Made by a program: the position numbers and the translations under genes. The notes below the pieces were generated by a model. It was not told where the DNA came from, searched no databases, and was given only the letters and a program-made list of their open reading frames with translations. Source: Pantoea rwandensis (GTDB lineage Bacteria; Pseudomonadota; Gammaproteobacteria; Enterobacterales; Enterobacteriaceae). From it: 64,000 nucleotides of DNA. The stretch's first letter is position 1; the number at the start of each line of letters is the position of its first letter. Location: contig NZ_MLFR01000025.1 in the NCBI RefSeq assembly GCF_002095475.1, forward strand, positions 23,114 to 87,113. The letters run 5' to 3'. Positions 46,128 to 53,336 of the stretch are shown here, piece by piece.

Positions 46128-46781
46128 TTAGAAACCTCAATGATTTTTATAGGTGAGTCATAAACGCCAGGTGTTATTTAAAAACAGAGAAAAGAAGAGG
46201 CTCCGACGGTTAATCGGCTGCATCCCTGCTGTTATCGTCAGTGAGGAGGTCAACATTAGGGCATTTACTTAAATATAACTAATTTATCTGCGTCTATTCA
46301 CTTAATGCGGAGTTCATAGAAATATAAATTTGATCAGTTAAATTAAATTGTTAGCAATAATAGTCACACAAGTGATCAATAGACTTTATTTATTAAACTG
46401 GATTAGTTTCATTTCACCTTCCGTCTGTCTAATGGAAATGATGTTTTCCTGCAGGTTGTGCAATTGCTGTTAGGATTGATAGATAAACAGGCGATGATAA
46501 TTTCAACCGTTACGCTTAGGGCAGCTCGACGGCTTCCCGTGATGCAAGATCAGGTCACATTCGGCATTTCAGTCTCTGTGCGTTGTTCCTGCCCTCTACG
46601 CCACGTGCGAAAATTGATGGAGCAGCCACTCAGCCATCGTTGTCTGCGGCTGCATAATGCGCTGGCACACTTCCACACTCGAAGCATCATCGTGGGTTCA
46701 GTGAACAAGGCAATGGGAAGGAATAACGATGCTGAGTAGGTTTCTTGGTCAAACATCTCTACTGCGTAACTAATATCTGGA

Positions 46782-46797
46782 ATAAGCGAAGCGTTAT
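46782..46797 (+). repeat. Dispersed 16-bp motif, copy 3
   Basis: ATAAGCGAAGCGTTAT, about 330 bases before the KGG gene at 47123. Confidence 0.5.
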
Positions 46798-46894
46798 TAA
46801 CCCCCGTGAAATCACTTTAATTAAACGTAGCAAGCAAGTGCCTTAACGCAAGCCTGATGGCACTGAAATACGTAACTGATTAATAGACCCGCCG

Positions 46895-46910
46895 TTACCG
46901 CTTCGCTTAT
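46895..46910 (-). repeat. Dispersed 16-bp motif, copy 4
   Basis: Plus strand TTACCGCTTCGCTTAT, identical over 16 bases to the copy at 47491. Confidence 0.55.
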
Positions 46911-47122
46911 ATATAGGAACGATAGACTTTACTCCACTAATGAAATGAGATAACAATCATCTTTCATGCTTCGATAGCTAAGCCAACCGATGGAATTGAC
47001 TTATACTTAAACAAACAAATTCAAAAAATTAAAACTTAAGATTAATCCTGGCTTGATTATGGTAAAAACATCACTACATTTATTTTTGCATTATGTTGGT
47101 ATAAATAGAACGAGGAGAACGC

Positions 47123-47326
47123 ATGACGGACCCTAACAAGCATCCTGAAGAGGAAGAGAAGAAGACGCAACGTCGTGGGGGCACAGGGAATTTCGCCGAG
47201 GATAAGGAGCGCGCCGCTGAAGCAGGCCGCAAGGGCGGTCAGGTGAGCAGCGGCAATTTCAAAAATGATCCGAGCCGTGCTGTTGAAGCGGGTAGGAAAG
47301 GAGGAAAGATCAGCCGTCGTAAATAA
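47123..47326 (+). CDS. KGG-domain stress peptide (YciG-like), second copy
   Basis: 67 residues; ATG follows GAGGAGA. A charged N-terminus (DPNKHPEEEEKKTQ) is followed by the repeat pair GGTGNFAEDKERAAEAGRKGG and SGNFKNDPSRAVEAGRKGGK, ending ISRRK. The core closely resembles YciG. It is expected to be hydrophilic and disordered, and induced in stationary phase or osmotic stress. It sits alone between copies of the dispersed motif. The first copy lies at 34392. Confidence 0.82.
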   Translation: MTDPNKHPEEEEKKTQRRGGTGNFAEDKERAAEAGRKGGQVSSGNFKNDPSRAVEAGRKGGKISRRK

Positions 47327-47392
47327 CCCCTCTCTTAATACAATACAAGGTTACATTCCCTAACCTTCTACACAACACTCTTCTGACGTTTA

Positions 47393-47408
47393 TTGCCGCT
47401 TCGCTTAA
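47393..47408 (-). repeat. Dispersed 16-bp motif, copy 5
   Basis: Plus strand TTGCCGCTTCGCTTAA, inside the loop of an inverted repeat (TTCTGACGT/ACGTCAGAA). Confidence 0.45.
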
Positions 47409-47490
47409 ATGCGAAATGAAGGACGTCAGAAGAGTTATTCCCACCAGAACAGAGACTAAATCGATCATTTCTTGATCAATCGTGCGCTAT

Positions 47491-47506
47491 TTACCGCTTC
47501 GCTTAT
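47491..47506 (-). repeat. Dispersed 16-bp motif, copy 6
   Basis: TTACCGCTTCGCTTAT, identical to copy 4. Confidence 0.55.
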
Positions 47507-47734
47507 TACTGATTTTTCCTTTATATATTAATGATCAATTTTGTTTTCAGAACAAATAACCTGTCAGGAATTGACCCGTATATTTGTACATGAACACCAA
47601 TTTTGTACACCTTCTTTTTAATTAATCGGAAACACCATTAACGAAATTTCAAAAGTCGAAAAAAGGATCGTCAATCAGACATTCACGTACCATTAACATC
47701 CCACGCCGCTGTTTCACTCCCCTGCTTAGAGCAA

Positions 47735-47771
47735 CAAAAAAGGCTGCTATTCCTTACGGAATAACAGCCTT
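47735..47771 (-). terminator. Terminator of the dehydrogenase operon
   Basis: On the minus strand AAGGCTGTTATTCC-GTAA-GGAATAGCAGCCTT, one mismatch in 14 pairs, followed by TTTTTTG. It lies 18 bases past the cytochrome stop. Confidence 0.85.
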
Positions 47772-47788
47772 GTTGAAGACGCATAAAC

Positions 47789-49099
47789 TTAGTGTGGCGC
47801 CATTTGTGCTGGCAGTTTCAATTGTGCCCGCGCCTTGGCCACCTCATCTGCACTGACCGGTTTAGCCGCGTTGCCCCAGCTGTTACGCAGGTAGGTTGCA
47901 GCCGCAGCAACCTGCTCGTCAGAGAGCTTCCAGGCAAACGACGGCATTGCACCGCTGGTTGGGTTACCCTCGGTCACGGCTCCACGCCCACCCTGCAGCA
48001 CAGTCGTGATGATAGAAGAGGCATCATCCGCTAACAGGCCCGGATTACCGGCCAGGCTCGCAGCGAGGTTCGGAATCCCTTTGCCATCGCTGTTATGGCA
48101 GGCGGTACAGTTTGCCGAGTAGACGTTCTCACCCATCTTCATCTGAGCACTATCCATCGCCAACGGCTGCGGCAAGGTGGTAGTCGAGGCCGGAACCTGT
48201 TTCAGATACACGGCAATAGCCTTCAGATCGGCATCACTTAAATGCTGGGTCGAGTTGGTCACCGCCTCAGCCATTGGACCGGAAGCCACCGCCACATGGT
48301 TGCTGCCCAACTTGAGGTAATCCACCACCTGCTGCTCAGACCAACTACCAATACCAGTACGCGGATTTGGCGTGATATCGGGAGCATGCCATTCACCTAA
48401 GTTGCCGCCTTGCAAATAATCACTGCTGTCGCCACCAATCAGGTTTTTTGCCGTATGGCAGGCAGCACAGTGCTCAGGCCCCTCGACCAGATAAGCACCT
48501 CGGTTCCATTCGGCGGATTGACTGCTATCGGCCTGGAAGCCGGCATTTTTAAAGAACAGCAAGTTCCAGCCCATCATCGCCAGACGAATGTTATACGGGA
48601 AGCCAAGGTTAGTTTCCGGCACCTGATAGTGAATCGGCTTGACCGAACGCAGGTACATCCACAGATCGTGCATGTCCTGATCGGTCAGCTTCACATAAGC
48701 GTTGTAAGGCATCGCAGGATAAAGGTGTTCCCCCTCTTTCCCCTTACCGTGACGTACGGCACGGAAGAAATCACGCTCCGTCCAACTACCGATACCGGTT
48801 TCGCTATCCGGCGTGATGTTGCTGGCGTAAATGCCACCAAAGGGTGTGCTGATCGAGTAGCCCCCGGCCAACGGCAGTTTGCTTTCCGGCATGGTGTGAC
48901 AGGCAGTACAGTCACTGGCGATAGCCACATAGCGCCCGCGCACGATCGCAGCACTGTCCGCCGCTGTTGGCGGTTGGCTGGTTAGCACATCATTGCTGGC
49001 GACATCATCCGCTGACGTCTCGCCATTCATCCACAGCATGCCTGCTGCCACAGCTGCCGCGACTACCGCCACGCCCGCAATCAGTTTGGTCTTTTTCAT
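47789..49099 (-). CDS. Tri-heme cytochrome c subunit of a membrane dehydrogenase
   Basis: 436 residues with an uncleaved or cleavable N-terminal hydrophobic segment (LIAGVAVVAAAVAAGMLW). Three CxxCH heme sites: CTACHTMPES (near residue 60), CAACHTAKN (near 205) and CTACHNSDG (near 335). This is the electron-transfer subunit of gluconate/2-ketogluconate/alcohol-type dehydrogenases; it passes electrons from the FAD subunit to ubiquinone. Third gene of the operon, separated by one base from the FAD gene. Confidence 0.92.
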   Translation of the reverse strand: MKKTKLIAGVAVVAAAVAAGMLWMNGETSADDVASNDVLTSQPPTAADSAAIVRGRYVAIASDCTACHTMPESKLPLAGGYSISTPFGGIYASNITPDSETGIGSWTERDFFRAVRHGKGKEGEHLYPAMPYNAYVKLTDQDMHDLWMYLRSVKPIHYQVPETNLGFPYNIRLAMMGWNLLFFKNAGFQADSSQSAEWNRGAYLVEGPEHCAACHTAKNLIGGDSSDYLQGGNLGEWHAPDITPNPRTGIGSWSEQQVVDYLKLGSNHVAVASGPMAEAVTNSTQHLSDADLKAIAVYLKQVPASTTTLPQPLAMDSAQMKMGENVYSANCTACHNSDGKGIPNLAASLAGNPGLLADDASSIITTVLQGGRGAVTEGNPTSGAMPSFAWKLSDEQVAAAATYLRNSWGNAAKPVSADEVAKARAQLKLPAQMAPH

Positions 49100-49100
49100 C

Positions 49101-50873
49101 TCACACCTTCACCAACGGACCTGGGTTTTTCAGGTACTGTTCGATAATGGCTTTCGCCGTCCACAGACTTAGTGCCCCAATGGTTCCTGTCGGGTTATAC
49201 CCAGCGTTGTTTGGGAAGGAGGAAGCACCCAGCACAAACACGTTGTGTGCATCCCAGCACTGTTGGTAGCGGTTAAGCACTGAGGTTTTTGGATCGGTGC
49301 CCATCACCGCACCGCCAATGGTGTGGTCGCTGGCGAAGTTGTAAGGTGAGTACGCGCCAGAGGCAGAGTTAGTCCCGATAACGGTTTCCGCGCCCATGGC
49401 CTTACCAATCTCTACACTCTTCTCTTCGATGAACTTCGCAGAAAGGCGATCGTTATCGTTGTAGTCAAACGTGACACGCAGCAAAGCATTGCCGTTGTCA
49501 TCTTTGTACTCAGGATCGAGGTCAAGATAGTAATCTTCGTGCGAGAAACTGGTGCCTTGACCGAAAATGAAGGTGGTGTTCTGGAACGCGTGGGTATAGG
49601 CCTTTTTCCACTCTTTACCCCAACGTGGCGAACCCGGTGGCAGCGCATCGGCGTTGCCGATAGGACGCGCGCCACGCGCAACAACCAAAATCCCTGCGCC
49701 ACCGATAAAGTCCAGACCAGTATGGTCAAAGTTATCGCCGTTCCAGTCGTCCACCTGCGAAGAGAGGGCTCCGGCACCAATATACTGGTTCAGATTTTCA
49801 TCTTTGAAGTGGATCGCTGCACCCGATACCGTCTGGAAGCTATAAGCACGCCCCACTACGCCGGTTTTGGTCACCGGGTTGTAAGGCACCCCAATTTTTG
49901 ACAGCAGCAGCAGGCGCACATTTTGCATCTGGAAGGCGGACAAGATCACGATGTCGGCAGGCTGTATCCACTCTTTCTTGTTCTTATCGAGATAGGTCAC
50001 GCCGGTGGCGGTTTTACCGTCTTCCGCTTTATTGACGCGAACCACGGCTGAGTCCGTTAACACCGTAAAGTTCTCACGTTGCATTAATGCAGGGATGACA
50101 CAGGCGTTAGGGCTGGATTTGGAGAAGTTACCGCAACCGTAATACAGGCAGTAACCGCAATAGGTGCAAGGCCCCATGCGCACACCCAGCGGGTTGACGT
50201 AGGCACGTGAAGCTTGGCCTGCGGGCACCATAAACGGGTTGAGGCCAATCTTCTTCGCGCCTTCGGCGAAGATATCGGTCAGACGCATACTTTCTAGCGC
50301 CGGTAACGGATACTCGCTACTGCGATTGCCTTCAAACGGGTTTCCGTCTGGTATCGTTTTCCCGTTTAGTTTTCCTGCTTTACCTGATACACCGGCGATC
50401 TTTTCAAAGCGATCGTAGAACGGTTCCAGTTCGTCGTAAGTGACTCCCCAGTCTTGCAAGATCACCCCTTTGGCAATCTGCTGCTTACCGTAACGCTTTA
50501 TCGTCTGGCTGTAAGGTTCGAAATCGAATGGCGTAAAACGCCATGCCATTCCAGCCCAGTGCGTGCCGGAACCACCCACGTTGTAACCCAATTCATTCAG
50601 GTTCCATTCACGGGTTGGCAGCGCAGTTTGCGTGGTGTTGTTACGGAAGGTAGTGGTCTCGACGGCGGGCGGCAGCAGCATACTGCGGCGCGTATCCCAG
50701 CGCAGTTCATCGGTGTCTACCGAAGGTGGAAAATCTGTCGCGGTTTCAAACCACGGGCCACGTTCAATGGCAACGACATTCAGACCTGCGCGAGTCAACT
50801 CTTCAGCGATCAAAGAGCCGCACCAACCCAGGCCGACGATGGCGACATCAGCTTTTGGACGGACGTTATTCAT
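49101..50873 (-). CDS. FAD-dependent GMC dehydrogenase, large subunit (gluconate/ketogluconate type)
   Basis: 590 residues from ATG 50873, with AAGAG upstream; the longer TTG reading from 50897 is rejected. FAD-binding start DVAIVGLGWCGSLIAEELTRAGLNVVAIERG, middle motif GSGTHWAG, and the C-terminal active site NNAGYNPTGTIGALSLWTAKA. A Cys cluster, CTYCGYCLYYGCG (residues ~225-240), fits the iron-sulfur relay of bacterial FAD dehydrogenases of this class. It oxidises a sugar acid at the periplasmic face. Gluconate, 2-ketogluconate or a polyol cannot be told apart by sequence alone. Confidence 0.9.
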   Translation of the reverse strand: MNNVRPKADVAIVGLGWCGSLIAEELTRAGLNVVAIERGPWFETATDFPPSVDTDELRWDTRRSMLLPPAVETTTFRNNTTQTALPTREWNLNELGYNVGGSGTHWAGMAWRFTPFDFEPYSQTIKRYGKQQIAKGVILQDWGVTYDELEPFYDRFEKIAGVSGKAGKLNGKTIPDGNPFEGNRSSEYPLPALESMRLTDIFAEGAKKIGLNPFMVPAGQASRAYVNPLGVRMGPCTYCGYCLYYGCGNFSKSSPNACVIPALMQRENFTVLTDSAVVRVNKAEDGKTATGVTYLDKNKKEWIQPADIVILSAFQMQNVRLLLLSKIGVPYNPVTKTGVVGRAYSFQTVSGAAIHFKDENLNQYIGAGALSSQVDDWNGDNFDHTGLDFIGGAGILVVARGARPIGNADALPPGSPRWGKEWKKAYTHAFQNTTFIFGQGTSFSHEDYYLDLDPEYKDDNGNALLRVTFDYNDNDRLSAKFIEEKSVEIGKAMGAETVIGTNSASGAYSPYNFASDHTIGGAVMGTDPKTSVLNRYQQCWDAHNVFVLGASSFPNNAGYNPTGTIGALSLWTAKAIIEQYLKNPGPLVKV

Positions 50874-50902
50874 GTGAGAACTCTTATTGCTCAGCAAACA
50901 AA

Positions 50903-51622
50903 TTAAAGGGTGTTATCAATCAGGCTGGTAGGAATGATGTTGAGCTTCTGCCCTTTTTTCGGCAGCAGGTCACGGAAGTCATAGCGTGCGCCTGGGAAGC
51001 CGATCATTTTCCAGCTGGTCATGTCTTTGTTGCCACCGTAAATCGGATCGGCGAGAAAGCCTTCTCGGACGTTCTGTAGCAGCAGTTCAAAGAGCACCTT
51101 GGTTTCGACCTCTTCACCGAGATCCAGGCTGTTCTTCTCCATAGCGGTCAGCACCTGATCCTGCTGTTCACCACTCAGTGAGAGGAAGTCTTTGCCATAT
51201 TGCTGCTGCAAGGCTTTATCCAGCGCGGCAATGCCCAAGCGATAGCGTTGCGCAGGTGTCAGCGGTGATTGAGGCCCCTGCTCTGCGGTGCCTTTAACGA
51301 ATTTACCTAAACGGTAGATAGCCACCGCGTTGCCGTAATCACCAGCGAGCTGACGGTCGATAAAGATGGCGCAACCGGCCTCTTTGCCGCTGAGACTGGT
51401 TTCATCTGCCGGAATAAAACGCTCGGCAATGGCTCCCACCGTGTCAAATTCGTGCTGAGTGAGATATTGCAGTCCCCCTTTTCTCGGCGGAGCAAGCGGC
51501 GTTTGAACTTTGCCGGGCTCCCAAGGCTGCCCGCCATTGACCACTTCTGCCTGAGTAAGCGTGGGGATCGTTGAAGCCACTCCCAATGCGGTGATGGAAG
51601 TGAGAAATTCTCTACGTTTCAT
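50903..51622 (-). CDS. Gluconate 2-dehydrogenase subunit 3-type small subunit (Tat signal)
   Basis: 239 residues from ATG 51622 (CAGGGAA upstream). It opens MKRREFLTSITALGVAS, a twin-arginine signal (RR-x-F-L). This suggests the small subunit carries the folded FAD subunit, which lacks its own signal, through the Tat pathway as a hitchhiker complex. The rest matches the gluconate 2-dehydrogenase subunit 3 family (FDTVGAIAERFIPADETS, GKDFLSLSGEQQDQVL). First gene of the operon. Confidence 0.88.
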   Translation of the reverse strand: MKRREFLTSITALGVASTIPTLTQAEVVNGGQPWEPGKVQTPLAPPRKGGLQYLTQHEFDTVGAIAERFIPADETSLSGKEAGCAIFIDRQLAGDYGNAVAIYRLGKFVKGTAEQGPQSPLTPAQRYRLGIAALDKALQQQYGKDFLSLSGEQQDQVLTAMEKNSLDLGEEVETKVLFELLLQNVREGFLADPIYGGNKDMTSWKMIGFPGARYDFRDLLPKKGQKLNIIPTSLIDNTL

Positions 51623-52058
51623 AATTCCCTGCCAATCAATGTTCACATTGCAAACCTGGCCAAATAACGGACGTATTTGTGCCTGGCGTTAAAAGCCATA
51701 TCAGTAAGATTTATTGGATATATGCCGAGTTTGCCCAGTGGGCATTTTATTAGATAAACAACGAGGTAAGTTTTTACATTCAAATCACGTAATTAATTAA
51801 TTCTTAACAACGATGCAAAGAGTAATGACTCACCCTGCGCTTTAAAAGGTTTTTGTTGATGGTTTCCCATCATTGATTTTTTTATTCTGCGCACGGGGAC
51901 GTTGTAGAGTAGGGTCTCGTCTGGCAACAATTAACATCTTGCCAGCGAAGAACCGTTGAGCATAATACGGCGAAAAAAAACGCTCTACTGTGACCTAAAA
52001 CGCACTCTGCGTTGTTTAGATATTCGACATGATTTTGATACTGGGGCAGTGAAGCAAA
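51623..52058. other. Divergent intergenic region, dehydrogenase operon and LacI gene
   Basis: About 430 AT-rich bases that must hold both promoters. Small inverted repeats occur (GCCCAGTGGGC near 51734). I could not identify operators with confidence; the LacI product is a candidate binder here. Confidence 0.5.
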
Positions 52059-53078
52059 ATGAAAAAACTCACCCTGATTAAAGTGGCCGAACTGGCCGGG
52101 GTTGGGATCGCAACGGTGGACCGCGTGCTGAATGAGCGTGGTGGCGTTCGTCCGGAAACCGTGCGCAAAGTTCTACGTGCCGCGCGACAGGCAGGATTGC
52201 AGCGTTTATTGCCGGATGATACGCAGCACCCGTGGCAAATTGAGGTGTTTTTAAGCAGCAACGGCACCTGGTTTTTTCAGCAACTGGCGGATGAATTCGC
52301 CAACATCGCCGATCGGCTTGGCTACCGTAAAATTAAATTATTTCGTACCTTAGTGACAGAAAACCCACCAGATAAGCTTGCTGAAAAGATAAAAAAAAGC
52401 AGTGAATTGCGCGACGGTATCATTGTTTACGGACATGACTACCCGGTCATTTATGAAGCATTAGCGCACTGCAAAAATAAAGGCATTCCGGTGGTCACGC
52501 TAGTTTCTGATTTACCCGATTCACATCGATTCTGCCATGTTGGAATAAATCAGTATCAGGCGGGACGTACGGCAGGCTTATTAATGAGCCAAACCATGCC
52601 TGCCGAAGGTGACGTCATCATGGTCAGCGGACGTTCTGATTTCAGCGCACATATACAGCGTATTTCCGGTTTCCGCGACGCAATCACGCAACGCGCGCCC
52701 TGGTTGCATTTGCGTGAAGTATTGGCAGGCGAAGATGAGCGGCAAAAAATACGCATATTGCTGAACCAGGCATTGCTGCAATCCAGCAGCGTGGTGGGGT
52801 TATATAATTCTGGCGATAATAACAGCGATATCAGCGCGGTATTGCAACAGCATCAGTTGGCCGGGCGCTGCTGTTATATCACCCATGAACTCTATGATGT
52901 CACACGGCAACTGCTGCAAACCGGCGCCCTCTCTTACACCCTGGATCAGAATGCGCGTCAACACGCCGTGCTGGCGACTGACCTGTTGATTCGTCATCTC
53001 GAACACGGATTTGTACCCGATTTATATCAAGATGGGCGGGTGGAGTTGCGCATCGTCACCGCAGAAAATCTGGATTAA
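52059..53078 (+). CDS. LacI-family regulator
   Basis: 339 residues; the N-terminal helix-turn-helix (LIKVAELAGVGIATVDRVLNERGGVRPETVRKVLRAARQAG) has the LacI hinge. The periplasmic-binding-like core follows (DGIIVYGHDYPVIYEAL, GRTAGLLMSQTM, GDVIMVSGRSDFSAHIQRISGFRDAI). It is divergent from the dehydrogenase operon, so it probably represses it and responds to a sugar or sugar acid. A strong terminator follows, separating it from the T6SS island. Confidence 0.87.
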   Translation: MKKLTLIKVAELAGVGIATVDRVLNERGGVRPETVRKVLRAARQAGLQRLLPDDTQHPWQIEVFLSSNGTWFFQQLADEFANIADRLGYRKIKLFRTLVTENPPDKLAEKIKKSSELRDGIIVYGHDYPVIYEALAHCKNKGIPVVTLVSDLPDSHRFCHVGINQYQAGRTAGLLMSQTMPAEGDVIMVSGRSDFSAHIQRISGFRDAITQRAPWLHLREVLAGEDERQKIRILLNQALLQSSSVVGLYNSGDNNSDISAVLQQHQLAGRCCYITHELYDVTRQLLQTGALSYTLDQNARQHAVLATDLLIRHLEHGFVPDLYQDGRVELRIVTAENLD

Positions 53079-53091
53079 ATAACGACTGTAA

Positions 53092-53121
53092 GGTGCGTCA
53101 TCGCTGCGCACCCCGTTTTTT
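53092..53121 (+). terminator. Terminator after the LacI gene
   Basis: GGTGCG/CGCACC stem, with CCG then TTTTTT. Confidence 0.75.
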
Positions 53122-53336
53122 CAACTGGCAAGATTAACTCGCTGCGCTATATCTAACCCTCTATCCTCAGAACATTCCTAATAATAAGCTCATCTTATAG
53201 ATGTATTAAAAGCGTCACAAAGGCGCATTACCATCCGCTGGTACTAACAATATTAACTTTCAAATTTGGCTTATTTTTCGCTTCTGAGCCAATGAGCTTT
53301 ATTTATATTTTCGTCTGCGATTAACAGAGGGAAGCC

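Larger units (their letters stand above)
46128..47122. other. Nearly 1 kb without a convincing gene
   Basis: The first ~400 bases are AT-rich promoter-type DNA. 46500-46740 is less AT-rich and carries overlapping open frames on both strands (46458-46739 plus, 46550-46756 minus), neither with a good ribosome site or a recognisable fold, so it may be a decayed gene. Two copies of the dispersed motif (46782, 46895) lie in the remainder. The last 170 bases are AT-rich and lead into the KGG gene. Confidence 0.5.
47327..47788. other. Intergenic stretch after the KGG gene
   Basis: Holds an inverted pair TTCTGACGT...ACGTCAGAA near 47381-47430 with a motif copy in its loop, a further motif copy at 47491, AT-rich DNA, and the terminator of the dehydrogenase operon at its right end. 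No gene seen. Confidence 0.5.

Noticed and set aside
46458..46739. 93-residue frame before the KGG gene
   Set aside because: No ribosome site and a competing frame on the other strand; kept only as a possible remnant.
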